Origin: Pseudonocardia cypriaca
GTDB taxonomy: Bacteria > Actinomycetota > Actinomycetes > Mycobacteriales > Pseudonocardiaceae
Reading direction: 5' to 3'
DNA: 64,000 bases
Assembly (NCBI RefSeq): GCF_006717045.1
Contig: NZ_VFPH01000001.1
Location: forward strand, 1,364,001 to 1,428,000
In this document: piece by piece, positions 34,444-42,187 of the stretch
Numbering within the stretch: the stretch's first letter is position 1
Layout of the letters: each line of letters begins with the position of its first letter
Translations under genes and position numbers: made by a program
Notes under the pieces: generated by a model
Databases searched by the model: none
Told to the model about the DNA's origin: nothing
What the model saw: the letters and a program-made list of their open reading frames with translations, nothing else

Positions 34444-34830
34444 CTAACCCGGCTGGGTGCTCAGCTCGATCACCGCGGCGCCGGGATCGAGCTCGAGCAC
34501 GCGGACGGCGAGCGAACCACTGCCGGACGTGAACCGGACGGAGCCGGCGCGGCCGACCACGCCCAACCCGTCGCCGCCGCCGGTCCGGTGCACCCAGAAC
34601 GCCACCGCGAACGGCCCGATCGACGACACCGAGAGCCCGGTCGCCCCGGCGCGGCCGTCGAGGGGGATGTTCACCGGCCCGGTCACCCGCAGCGTGCAGT
34701 TCCCGTCGAGGCACGCGGCGACGTCGGTGTCACCGCCGGCGGGTGGCTGCGCCCACGCGGTGGCGGGTGGACCGGCCACGCCCAGCACGAGCGCGGTGAA
34801 CAGGGCGGCTGCGACGGTCGAGCGGCGCAT
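34444..34830 (-). CDS. Small secreted hypothetical protein
   Basis: A 128-aa protein with a Sec signal peptide (MRRSTVAAALFTALVLGVAG, cleavage near TAWAQP) and a beta-rich mature part. Two cysteines (ACLDGNCTLRV) could form a disulphide. No family is recognised. It converges with lepA, with stop codons adjacent, and is divergent from the small membrane protein gene. Confidence 0.75.
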   Translation of the reverse strand: MRRSTVAAALFTALVLGVAGPPATAWAQPPAGGDTDVAACLDGNCTLRVTGPVNIPLDGRAGATGLSVSSIGPFAVAFWVHRTGGGDGLGVVGRAGSVRFTSGSGSLAVRVLELDPGAAVIELSTQPG

Positions 34831-34890
34831 ACCCCGACGCTAGATCAGCACCGGCGCGGCGGCTGCCTGGATGACCCGGTCGGGGGCACG

Positions 34891-35295
34891 ATGAGACCCA
34901 TGAGTGCCGGCCCCCTCCCGTACGCCCCTGCCGTCACGGGCGCGGTCCTGCTGGTCGTGCTGCTCATCGGCGTCGCGGCGGGGCGGGCGAAGGGCAGGTG
35001 GACGCTCCTCGCGGCCGGTCTCGTGGTCCTCGCCGCCGCGGGCGTGGTGCTCACTGCGGTCGCGGACCCGCCTGCCGGTGAAGGCGGTGCCGTCCAGGAC
35101 GGGGCGGCCGAGCTCACCGCGCTCTTCACGATCACCCTGCCGCTCGTGATCGCCTACGTCGCCGGGTGGCTCCTCGTCCGGGGCGGCTGGTTGCGCCGCG
35201 TCCTCGTCATCGCGGTGGGGGCGTTGCTGCTCGTGGCCTTCCCGTACGCAGCGGCCGGTCAGGCCACCGCCGACGCCTTCCTGCACGGCCGTTGA
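34891..35295 (+). CDS. Small integral membrane protein
   Basis: A 134-aa protein with four hydrophobic segments (AVTGAVLLVVLLIGVAAG, LLAAGLVVLAAAGVVLTAV, ALFTITLPLVIAYVAGWLL, VLVIAVGALLLVAFPYAA). No family is recognised. ATG 34891 follows a G-rich stretch; ATG 34900 is the alternative. It lies 55 nt upstream of the nitronate monooxygenase gene on the same strand. Confidence 0.7.
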   Translation: MRPMSAGPLPYAPAVTGAVLLVVLLIGVAAGRAKGRWTLLAAGLVVLAAAGVVLTAVADPPAGEGGAVQDGAAELTALFTITLPLVIAYVAGWLLVRGGWLRRVLVIAVGALLLVAFPYAAAGQATADAFLHGR

Positions 35296-35349
35296 CTCGC
35301 CGCTCACAACTCCGGTGCCGCGCCGGGACGGCCGGGCTAGCGTGAGGCG

Positions 35350-36384
35350 GTGCTGACCGCACTGGACTCCCCGCTCGTACTGGCTCCGATGGCAGGCGGC
35401 CCCACCACCCCCGACCTCGTCGCCGCGGTGTCCGGCGCAGGCGGGTTCGGGTTCCTCGCAGGGGGCTACCTGGACCCGGGCGCGCTCGGTGCCGCGGTCG
35501 CGGCGGTCCGCGAGCGCACCGAACGGCCCTTCGGCGTGAACCTGTTCCTCCCCGGCGAGCGGCGCGACGCCGGCGTGGCCGAGTACCGCGAGCGGCTCGT
35601 CGCCGCGGGCCTCGAGCCGGGGGAGCCGCGGTGGGACGACGACGGGTACCCCGGGAAGCTCGACCTGCTGCTCGCCGACCCGGTGCCGGTGGTGTCGTTC
35701 ACGTTCGGCTGCCCCGACCCGGACGCCGTGTCGCGCCTGCACGCAGTGGGCAGCGAGGTGCTCGCCACCGTCACCAGCCCCGCCGAGGCTCGACGCGCCG
35801 CCGCGGCGGGCGTCGACGGGCTCGTCGTGCAGGGCATGGAGGCGGGCGCGCACCGGGGCGTGTTCGAGAACGACCCGGCCGACCCCGCAGGCGGCGAGCT
35901 GTACGGGCTGCTCGCGCTGCTGCGGCTCGTCGCGGCGTCCGTCGACCTCCCGCTGGTGGCCACGGGCGGCATCGCCGACGGCGCAGGCATCGCCGCAGTG
36001 CTGGCCGGGGGCGCGGTGGCCGCCCAGCTCGGCACCGCGTTCCTGGCCTGCCCCGAGGCCGGCACGAAGCCCGCACACCGCGCCGCGCTCCTCGACTCGG
36101 ACGGCGCCGCGACGGCGATCACGCGCGCGTTCACCGGCCGCCCAGCGCGCGGCATCCGCAACCCGTTCCTCGACGACCACACCGCCGCGGCCCCGGCCGG
36201 CTACCCCCAGGTGCATCACATGACACGACCGATCAGGGCCAACGGCGACCCCGCCTCGATGAACTTCTGGGCGGGGCAGGCCTACCCGCTGGTCCGCCCG
36301 CTGCCGGCGGCCGAGCTGGTGACCACGCTCCTGGCGGAGGCCCGCGAGGCCGCCTCCCGCGCCGCAGCGGGTCTCGCCCGATGA
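35350..36384 (+). CDS. Nitronate monooxygenase
   Basis: A 344-aa FMN-dependent TIM-barrel enzyme of the NPD/2-nitropropane dioxygenase group, which detoxifies alkyl nitronates such as propionate-3-nitronate. Visible motifs are SPLVLAPMAGGPTTPDLVAA, GGFGFLAGGYLDP, VVQGMEAGAHRG (catalytic His) and PLVATGGIADGAGIAAVLAG. GTG 35350 is the start. The stop overlaps the MOSC gene ATG by 4 nt. Confidence 0.92.
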   Translation: MLTALDSPLVLAPMAGGPTTPDLVAAVSGAGGFGFLAGGYLDPGALGAAVAAVRERTERPFGVNLFLPGERRDAGVAEYRERLVAAGLEPGEPRWDDDGYPGKLDLLLADPVPVVSFTFGCPDPDAVSRLHAVGSEVLATVTSPAEARRAAAAGVDGLVVQGMEAGAHRGVFENDPADPAGGELYGLLALLRLVAASVDLPLVATGGIADGAGIAAVLAGGAVAAQLGTAFLACPEAGTKPAHRAALLDSDGAATAITRAFTGRPARGIRNPFLDDHTAAAPAGYPQVHHMTRPIRANGDPASMNFWAGQAYPLVRPLPAAELVTTLLAEAREAASRAAAGLAR

Positions 36385-37028
36385 CCGGGAGGGTCGAGTC
36401 CGTCAACGTCGCCTTCGTGCGCAGCGACATCGACACCCGGGCCCCGGACGGGCGCACGGGCATCGACAAGCGACCGGTCGACGGGCCGGTGCTGCTCACG
36501 GCCGCCGGGGTGCAGGGCGACACCATCTGCGAGACGAAGCACCACGGAGGCCCCGACCAGGCCGTCTACGCCTACGCGGCCGAGGACCTCGCGTTCTGGA
36601 CGGCCGAGCTCGGGCAGGAGTTCCGGCCGGGCGGGGTGGGCGAGAACCTCACCGTGTCCGGCGTCGACTGCACCGGCGCCGTGCTCGGCGAGCGCTGGCA
36701 GGTGGGCGACGCGGTGCTGCAGGTGCGCAGCTGCCGCACCCCGTGCCGGGTGTTCGCCGGCTTCCGGGCGGTACCCGATCTCGTCAAGCGGTTCATCGCC
36801 GCCGGGCGGCCAGGGGCGTACCTGGCCGTGGAGCGGCAGGGGCTGGTGCGCGCGGGCGACACGGTGGAGCTGCTGGACCGGCCGGACCACGGGGTGACCG
36901 TGGCCGACCTGATGGCAGCGTCCACCGTGGCGCGCGAGCGGGTACCCGAGGTGGCCGTGGCCCGGGAGTACATGGGGGTGCGGGTCCGGGCCTGGCTGGA
37001 TCGGGCGTTGGAGTTGTCGGGGGCTTAG
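36381..37028 (+). CDS. MOSC domain-containing protein
   Basis: A 215-aa MOSC protein (molybdenum cofactor sulfurase C-terminal-like; YiiM group). ICETKHHGGPDQAVYAYAAE and VGENLTVSGVDC are characteristic, and the conserved cysteine lies in VRSCRTPCRVF. These proteins bind sulfur or molybdopterin and can reduce N-hydroxylated compounds. ATG 36381 overlaps the nitronate monooxygenase stop, implying coupled expression. A G-rich repeat follows the stop. Confidence 0.92.
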   Translation: MTGRVESVNVAFVRSDIDTRAPDGRTGIDKRPVDGPVLLTAAGVQGDTICETKHHGGPDQAVYAYAAEDLAFWTAELGQEFRPGGVGENLTVSGVDCTGAVLGERWQVGDAVLQVRSCRTPCRVFAGFRAVPDLVKRFIAAGRPGAYLAVERQGLVRAGDTVELLDRPDHGVTVADLMAASTVARERVPEVAVAREYMGVRVRAWLDRALELSGA

Positions 37029-37030
37029 TC

Positions 37031-37054
37031 GGGGGTCGGGGGTCGGGGGTCGGG
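37031..37054 (+). repeat. G-quadruplex-type repeat between convergent genes
   Basis: Four runs of 4-5 G separated by TC (a GGGGGTC unit repeated three times, then GGGG) lie 3 nt after the MOSC stop and before the convergent MarR stop. The pattern satisfies the intramolecular G-quadruplex rule with 2-nt loops. Confidence 0.7.
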
Positions 37055-37057
37055 GAG

Positions 37058-37504
37058 TCAGGCGGGCTGGCTCGCCAGCGCTTCGAGGAGCTCGGCGAGC
37101 TGCGCGCGTTCGGCGGTGTGGGGGGAGCCGAGCGCCTCACTCGCCCGGCGCTCGACCCGGCCGCAGACTCTCTCGACGACGGCGCGGCCTCCGCCCGCGA
37201 GGTGGACGAGCACGCGCCTACGATCGATGGGGTCGGTGCGGCGGTAGGCCAGCTGCGCGGCGACCAGGCGGTCGACGACGCGGGTGGCCGTGGGCGCGGG
37301 CAGAGCGGTGTGCGACGCGATCTCGCCCATGCTCCGACCACCTCCGCGGGCCAGCATCAGCAACACGCGCCAGCCGTCCCGACTGACGCCCTCCGCCGAG
37401 GTGACCGGCGAGAGCGCGGCGGCAACGGCGCGGTCCAGCCGGTCGAGAAGCTCGACGAGACCTGTCATTCGCGGCGCCGGGGCGGGTCGGCTCCCCGGCG
37501 CCAT
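37058..37504 (-). CDS. MarR family transcriptional regulator
   Basis: A winged-helix MarR protein of 148 aa from ATG 37504; ATG 37468 (MTGLVELLDRLDRAVAAALS) gives 136 aa. The DNA-binding part is WRVLLMLARGGGRSMGEIAS, PAPTATRVVDRLVAAQLAYR and the wing RRTDPIDRRRVLVHL. It lies downstream of the zinc-type dehydrogenase gene on the same strand, 112 nt away, and may regulate it. Confidence 0.88.
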   Translation of the reverse strand: MAPGSRPAPAPRMTGLVELLDRLDRAVAAALSPVTSAEGVSRDGWRVLLMLARGGGRSMGEIASHTALPAPTATRVVDRLVAAQLAYRRTDPIDRRRVLVHLAGGGRAVVERVCGRVERRASEALGSPHTAERAQLAELLEALASQPA

Positions 37505-37616
37505 TCGACTTGGTGGCTCAGACACGGTCACAGACTGTACGTCCTGAGAGGGCCAAAGGGGGTTCTCAGGAAGCCGAAGCTCTAGACGAACGGCGGATTC
37601 AGCGCGACAAACGGCC

Positions 37617-38582
37617 TCATTGAGTGAATACGATCTTCCCAGACGTGTCTCCGTCGAGCATCGCGCGGAAGCCTTCGGCGGCCTGATCCATCGGCAGTTC
37701 GAGCCCGATCTCGGGCGAGATCCCGGCGTTCTCGACGAAACGCAGCAGGTCAACGAGCTCCTGGCGGGTGCCCATGGTGGAACCGATCACGCGCAGCTGG
37801 AGGAAGAACAGCCGCTGGAGGTCGGCCCCCGGGTTGGGCCCACTGGTCGAGCCGGAGACAACGATCACCCCACCCGGCTTGAGGGCGCGCATCGAGTGCG
37901 ACCACGTGGCGTCACCAACCGTCTCGAAGACGGCGTCGACGCGTTCCGGCAGCCGCTCGCCCGACGGGAACGTGGCGTGGGCCCCGAGCCGCTCGGCGAC
38001 GGCCCGCTTCTCCTCCGTGCGACCGGTCACCCAGACCCGCATCCCGGCGGCGCGGCCCAGCTGCACCAGCGCCGTCGAGACCCCGCCCGATGCGCCCTGC
38101 ACGAGCATCGTCTGCCCCGGCTTCAGACCCGACTTCGTGAAGAGCATCCGGTAGGCGGTGAGCCACGCCGTGCCCATCACCGACGCCTGGGCGGCGGTGA
38201 GCCCGGCCGGCTTCGGCACGGCGTTGCGAGCGGGCACCACGACGGTCTCGGCGAACGTCCCCTGGTGCTTCTCGGTGAGCAGCGTGCGCTTCGGGTCGAG
38301 GGTCTCGTCGCCGTCCCACCCCGGGTCGCCGATCACCGAGTGCAGGACCACCTCGGTGCCGTCGGGCAGCGTGCCCGCCCCGTCGCAGCCCAGGATCATC
38401 GGGAACTGGTCCGGTTTGATCCCGACGCCGCGAAGCGTCCAGATGTCGTGCATGTTGAGGCTCGCCGCGCTGACGTTCACGGCGACCCACCCGTCGGGCA
38501 CGTCCGGGGCGGGGCGCTCGCCCACGGTGAGCGAGTCGAGCGGAGCGTCGGCGTTGGGCTCTGCGGCGTAGACGGCGAACAT
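37617..38582 (-). CDS. Zinc-binding alcohol dehydrogenase family protein (MDR)
   Basis: A 321-aa medium-chain dehydrogenase/reductase. The GroES-like half has SLNMHDIWTLRGVGIKPDQF and MILGCDGAGTLPDGTEV, and the Rossmann half has LVQGASGGVSTALVQLGRAA. Structural zinc cysteines are lacking, so it is more likely an enoyl or quinone reductase type. ATG 38582 is 43 nt from the divergent small membrane protein start. Confidence 0.9.
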   Translation of the reverse strand: MFAVYAAEPNADAPLDSLTVGERPAPDVPDGWVAVNVSAASLNMHDIWTLRGVGIKPDQFPMILGCDGAGTLPDGTEVVLHSVIGDPGWDGDETLDPKRTLLTEKHQGTFAETVVVPARNAVPKPAGLTAAQASVMGTAWLTAYRMLFTKSGLKPGQTMLVQGASGGVSTALVQLGRAAGMRVWVTGRTEEKRAVAERLGAHATFPSGERLPERVDAVFETVGDATWSHSMRALKPGGVIVVSGSTSGPNPGADLQRLFFLQLRVIGSTMGTRQELVDLLRFVENAGISPEIGLELPMDQAAEGFRAMLDGDTSGKIVFTQ

Positions 38583-38625
38583 GGCGCGAATCTAGCGACG
38601 ATCCGGGCCGTCTACTGTGTGAGTC

Positions 38626-38817
38626 GTGCTGCGGGCGATGGCGGACTGGTGGGACGCGGTCGAGCTGTGGCTCACGCAGCTCCCGTTCGGGTTCCAGGTC
38701 GTGCTCGCCACCGTCGTGCTGGTGCCGCTGTGCTGGGGCACGGCGGTGCTCTCCGACCGCGTGGTGGACGCCGCGACCGCCCGGATCGCCGCCCGCCGGG
38801 CCGCCCGGCAGGACTGA
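38626..38817 (+). CDS. Small single-pass membrane protein
   Basis: A 63-aa frame from GTG 38626 (or ATG 38638, MADWWDAVELWL). It has an amphipathic N-terminus, one transmembrane helix (FGFQVVLATVVLVPLCWGTA) and an Arg/Ala-rich helical tail. A TACTGT -10-like element ends about 7 nt before the GTG, suggesting a leaderless transcript. It lies just upstream of the trpS leader. No family is recognised. Confidence 0.55.
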   Translation: MLRAMADWWDAVELWLTQLPFGFQVVLATVVLVPLCWGTAVLSDRVVDAATARIAARRAARQD

Positions 38818-38844
38818 GCCCGGCCGCCGCGTCGCGGAATCCTC

Positions 38845-38850
38845 TATCCT
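38845..38850 (+). promoter_or_regulatory. -10 element for the trpS leader transcript
   Basis: TATCCT ends 7 nt before GTG 38858, which places the transcription start at or next to the leader-peptide start codon, i.e. a leaderless leader mRNA. No clear -35 is visible. Confidence 0.45.
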
Positions 38851-38857
38851 GGGCAGC

Positions 38858-38896
38858 GTGCGTAGCCTCTCGTGCCTGAGCTGGTGGCCGTCCTAG
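38858..38896 (+). CDS. trpS leader peptide (tandem Trp codons)
   Basis: A 12-codon ORF, GTG to TAG, encoding MRSLSCLSWWPS. The two consecutive Trp codons (38882-38887) lie four codons before the end of the ORF and touch the first strand of the downstream hairpin series. When charged tRNA-Trp is scarce, a ribosome would stall there and cover strand 1. Position, codon content and RNA structures together make this a ribosome-mediated attenuation leader. Confidence 0.85.
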   Translation: MRSLSCLSWWPS

Positions 38897-38956
38897 GACG
38901 GCCGTCTTCCCAAGCACGAACAGGGCCGTCCCGCCGGGGCGGCCTTCTTCCTTCTC
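38886..38956 (+). promoter_or_regulatory. Transcription attenuator upstream of trpS
   Basis: Strand 1 (38886-38893, GGCCGTCC) pairs with strand 2 (38896-38903, GGACGGCC). Strand 2 can instead pair perfectly with strand 3 (38924-38931, GGCCGTCC). Strand 3 also pairs with strand 4 (38936-38944) to form a 9-bp terminator stem followed by TTCTTCCTTC. Stalling at the Trp codons frees strand 2, forms the 2:3 antiterminator and lets RNA polymerase enter trpS. Ribosome-mediated attenuation of trpS has been described in Streptomyces. Confidence 0.85.
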
Positions 38957-39003
38957 GTCGGCTGTCGCGGCCGGGCGGTCCTGAAGACCCCGAAGGAGCC
39001 TCC

Positions 39004-40059
39004 GTGACCGCCATCAGTTCCGACACCGTGCTCGCCGCGCAGCGCCGCAGCGCCGAGCTGGAGACCGGCATCGCCCACGAACCGGCGGCGTTCCGGATCC
39101 TCACCGGGGACCGGCCGACCGGGCCGCTGCACCTGGGCCACTACTTCGGCACGTTGGCCAACCGCGTGCGCCTGCAGCAGCTCGGCGTCGAGCTGTTCGT
39201 GCTCGTGGCCGACTATCAGGTGCTCACCGACCGGGACGTCGCCGAGAACCTGCCCGAGCACGTCGACGGCCTGGTCGCCGACTACCTGGCCGTCGGCATC
39301 GACCCGGGCAAGAGCACGATCTTCGCCCACAGCGCCGTGCCCGCGCTCAACCAGCTGATGCTGCCGTTCCTGTCGCTGGTGTCGGTCGCCGAGCTGGAGC
39401 GCAACCCCACGGTCAAGGAGGAGATCGAGGCGTCCAGGAGATCCTCGGTGAGCGGCCTGATGCTCACCTACCCGGTGCACCAGGCCGCCGACATCCTCTT
39501 CTGCAAGGCCGACCTGGTGCCGGTCGGCAAGGACCAGCTGCCCCACGTGGAGACGACGCGCACCGTCGCCCGCCGCTTCAACGAGCGGTACGGGCCGGTC
39601 TTCCCGGTTCCGGACGCGCTGCTCTCGTCCGTCCCGCACCTGCTCGGCCTGGACGGGCAGAAGATGAGCAAGAGCCGCGGCAACGCGATCGCGTTGTCCC
39701 TGTCCGCCGACGAGACCGCGGAGCGGATCCGGCGCGCCAGGACCGACTCCCTCCGCCGCATCACCTACGAGCCGCAGACCCGGCCCGAGGTGTCCAACCT
39801 GGTCCGGCTGGCCGCGCTCTGCCAGGACCGCGACCCGCACGAGGTGGCCGACGAGGTCGGCGACGGGGGAGCGGCGGCGCTCAAGCGGCTCGCGAGCGAG
39901 GCGGTCAACGAGTTCCTGCGGCCCGTCCGGGCCCGCAGGGCCGCCTACCTCGCCGACCGCGACCACCTGCGCCAGATCCTCCGGGCCGGCAACGAGCGCG
40001 CAGGCGCCATCGCCGAGGAGACCCTGCGCGAGGTTCGCGCCGCCATGAAGACGCCCTGA
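39004..40059 (+). CDS. trpS: Tryptophanyl-tRNA synthetase
   Basis: A 351-aa class I synthetase that charges tRNA-Trp. The HIGH motif is PTGPLHLGHYFG, and KMSKS is present as DGQKMSKSRGN. VSGLMLTYPVHQAADILFCK and VPVGKDQLPHVETTRTVARR form the Trp/ATP pocket. GTG 39004 follows GAAGGAGCC. The ILTGDRPTGPLHLGHY start resembles the inducible TrpRS1 type of streptomycetes. Whether another trpS exists elsewhere cannot be seen. It is controlled by the attenuator just upstream. Confidence 0.96.
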   Translation: MTAISSDTVLAAQRRSAELETGIAHEPAAFRILTGDRPTGPLHLGHYFGTLANRVRLQQLGVELFVLVADYQVLTDRDVAENLPEHVDGLVADYLAVGIDPGKSTIFAHSAVPALNQLMLPFLSLVSVAELERNPTVKEEIEASRRSSVSGLMLTYPVHQAADILFCKADLVPVGKDQLPHVETTRTVARRFNERYGPVFPVPDALLSSVPHLLGLDGQKMSKSRGNAIALSLSADETAERIRRARTDSLRRITYEPQTRPEVSNLVRLAALCQDRDPHEVADEVGDGGAAALKRLASEAVNEFLRPVRARRAAYLADRDHLRQILRAGNERAGAIAEETLREVRAAMKTP

Positions 40060-40065
40060 GGCCGC

Positions 40066-40893
40066 TCAGGCCGCCGTGCTCGCCACCGCGGCCAGGGCGG
40101 ACAGGGTCTCCGAGCACCCGGCGTCCACCCGCACGGTGGCCAGCGGGTCGCCGCGGGTCGCGCCGCGGTTGACGATCACGACCGGGATGCCGGCCTTGTG
40201 CGCGTGCCGCACGAACCGCAGGCCCGACATCACGGTCAACGACGAGCCCGCGACGAGCAGTGCCGCCGCGGCGTCGACCATCGCGTAGGCGCGGGCCACC
40301 CGCTCGCGCGGCACGTTCTCGCCGAAGAACACCACGTCGGGCTTCAGCACGCCGCCGCACTCGGTGCACCACGCGAGCCGGAACCCGTCGACGGCCGCGA
40401 GCTCGGCGTCGCCGTCGGGAGCCGCCTCGACGGCGGTGCCGGCCGCCTCGACGAACCCGGGGTTGAGCGCGGTGAACCGTTCCTGCAGCTGCGCGCGGCT
40501 GGTGCGCCGCCGGCATCCCACGCAGACGACGTCGGCGATGCGGCCGTGCAGGTCGATCACGGCCCGGCTCCCGGCCTCCCCGTGCAACCCGTCGACGTTC
40601 TGCGTGATCAGCCCGTGCAGGGCACCGCACCGCTCCAGCGCGGCGAGCGCGTGGTGCCCGGTGTTCGGCGCGGCGTGGGCCATGCGGGCCCAGCCGATGT
40701 AGCTGCGCGCCCAGTACCGCCGCTGCGCGGCCTCACCGGAGAGGAACTCCTGGTAGGTCATCGGGGTGCGCCGCGGGGAGCCCGGCCCGCGGTAGTCCGG
40801 GATACCGGAGTCGGTGGACAGGCCGGCACCCGTCAGCGCGACGATCGGCCGGCGCGCGAGCACACCGAGCGCCCGGTCGAGCAGCACATCCAC
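40066..40893 (-). CDS. Sir2-family NAD-dependent protein deacetylase
   Basis: A 275-aa sirtuin. The NAD site is IVALTGAGLSTDSGIPDYRG, the catalytic region has LITQNVDGLHGEAGS, and H119 lies in VIDLHGRIADVVCVGC. The zinc cysteines are CVGC and CTECGG, followed by LKPDVVFFGENVP. The absence of an obvious Ala-to-Tyr/Arg acyl pocket signature leaves substrate class open. GTG 40893 is the start. Its promoter region lies inside one arm of the 164-nt inverted repeat. It converges with trpS, 6 nt between stops. Confidence 0.92.
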   Translation of the reverse strand: MDVLLDRALGVLARRPIVALTGAGLSTDSGIPDYRGPGSPRRTPMTYQEFLSGEAAQRRYWARSYIGWARMAHAAPNTGHHALAALERCGALHGLITQNVDGLHGEAGSRAVIDLHGRIADVVCVGCRRRTSRAQLQERFTALNPGFVEAAGTAVEAAPDGDAELAAVDGFRLAWCTECGGVLKPDVVFFGENVPRERVARAYAMVDAAAALLVAGSSLTVMSGLRFVRHAHKAGIPVVIVNRGATRGDPLATVRVDAGCSETLSALAAVASTAA

Positions 40894-40905
40894 GAGGTCC
40901 AGGCT

Positions 40906-41069
40906 AGTGCCCCCGGCCGGGAGTCCGGTGCGTATATCGGCGGATCCAGGTTTCCGCTGAGCGTGCCGGCGAGCCGGCCTCGTACCGGGCGTACTCGGCC
41001 GGTTCGGCGGTGCGTTCAGCGGGAAGCTGGGCCGTCGAGATTCGTGCAGGACTTCCGGTCGGGGGCACT
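40906..41069. repeat. 164-nt imperfect inverted repeat between divergent genes
   Basis: The arms begin AGTGCCCCCG at 40906 and, on the other strand, at 41069. They continue with matching blocks CCGG-AGTCC, CCGCTGA-CG and CGGCC to a centre near 40988. The two inner 40-nt segments match at roughly three quarters or more of positions by eye. Weaker similarity continues outward (CACGA at 40891 and near 41084). The left arm precedes the sirtuin gene and the right arm the TIGR03086 gene, so each divergent gene has its own copy of the same upstream sequence. Confidence 0.8.
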
Positions 41070-41121
41070 GGCTGTCGCGTTCGTGCAATACCGCGCCCTG
41101 CGGGCGGCGCACGATCGACGC

Positions 41122-41712
41122 ATGGATTCGGCAGACCACCTCCGACACAGCATCGAACTGGCCGTCGCGACGATCCGCGACACCGACGTCGCCCGCTACG
41201 GCGACCCGTCGCCGTGCGCGGACTACACCGTCCGCGACGTCGTGAACCACCTGGCGTTCGGGTTCCTGCTGGCCCACCGGTCCGGTGCGCGCGAGCCGTG
41301 GGACCCGTCGTGGAGCGGGGAGGACCGCACCCCCTACCTCGTCGGGCTGCCCGAGGAGAAGTGGGCGCAGGCCTGCGCCGACGAGGCAGCGGCCGCCGCC
41401 CGGGCGTGGGCGGAGCCGTCCGCGTGGGAGGGCGAGGCGAGCATGGGTGGGGCCGCGATGCCGGCGGCGGCGATCGGCTCGATGATGAGCGCCGAGTTCG
41501 CCGTGCACGCCTGGGACCTCGCCCGCGGCACCGGCCGCTCCCTCGACGTCCCCGAGGGACTCGGAGCCGTGGTGCTCGACGGCGTGCTCGCGATGGCACC
41601 GTCCGGGCGCGAGGGCGGGTGGTTCGGTCCCGAGGTCACGGTGCCGACCGACGCGCCCGCGTTCGAACGTGCCCTCGCGGCGTCCGGTCGTGATGCGCGG
41701 TGGACGCCGTGA
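41122..41712 (+). CDS. TIGR03086 family metal-binding protein
   Basis: A 196-aa DinB/mycothiol-dependent maleylpyruvate isomerase-like four-helix-bundle protein. CADYTVRDVVNHLAFGFLLA carries the conserved His of the N-terminal helix, and EFAVHAWDLARGTGRSLDVP the second metal His. Members are thought to be metal-dependent thiol transferases using mycothiol, but this family's substrate is unknown. ATG 41122 is the start. It overlaps or abuts the nitroreductase-fold gene downstream. Confidence 0.88.
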   Translation: MDSADHLRHSIELAVATIRDTDVARYGDPSPCADYTVRDVVNHLAFGFLLAHRSGAREPWDPSWSGEDRTPYLVGLPEEKWAQACADEAAAAARAWAEPSAWEGEASMGGAAMPAAAIGSMMSAEFAVHAWDLARGTGRSLDVPEGLGAVVLDGVLAMAPSGREGGWFGPEVTVPTDAPAFERALAASGRDARWTP

Positions 41713-41729
41713 CGGGGCAGGCTGTGCCG

Positions 41730-42152
41730 ATGGACGTGCGTGAGGTCAACAAGCGGGTGGTCGAGCAGTTCCGCGCCGGCAGCGACGTCGACGGGATGCA
41801 CCGCGAGCGCCTGGTGCTGCTCACCACCACCGGACGCCGCACCGGTGAGCCCCGCACCACTCCGATGATGTTCCACCGCGACGGCGACGCGGTGCTCGTC
41901 ATCGCGTCGAACATCGGCGCGTCCCGGCACCCCGACTGGTACCTGAACCTGGCGGCCGACCCGCAGGTCACCATCGAGGTGGGCGACGAGTCAGGGGCTC
42001 CGCGGCCTGCCGTGGCGCGGACCCTCGAAGGCGCCGAGCGCGAGCCGGTGTGGGAGATGCTGAAGGCGACCTACCCGTTCTTCGCCGAGCACGAGCGGCA
42101 GACGACGCGGACCATCCCGGTGGTGGCACTGACACCCGTGGAGGAGCCGTAG
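41730..42152 (+). CDS. Nitroreductase/quinone reductase family protein (DDN-like)
   Basis: A 140-aa split-beta-barrel protein of the deazaflavin-dependent nitroreductase group: LVLLTTTGRRTGEPRTTPMM, VLVIASNIGASRHPDWYLNL and AADPQVTIEVGD. Related mycobacterial proteins use F420H2 to reduce quinones or nitro compounds. ATG 41730 is preferred; GTG 41709 would overlap the preceding stop by 4 nt and would suggest coupling. Confidence 0.88.
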   Translation: MDVREVNKRVVEQFRAGSDVDGMHRERLVLLTTTGRRTGEPRTTPMMFHRDGDAVLVIASNIGASRHPDWYLNLAADPQVTIEVGDESGAPRPAVARTLEGAEREPVWEMLKATYPFFAEHERQTTRTIPVVALTPVEEP

Positions 42153-42187
42153 GACCGTCGGGTACCCCCGACCTCGTCGGCTCTGGA

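Noticed and set aside
38818..39003. T-box riboswitch upstream of trpS
   Set aside because: No T-box core (TGGN-type antiterminator bulge with stem I features) is visible. The leader ORF with Trp codons and three alternative pairings explains the region better.
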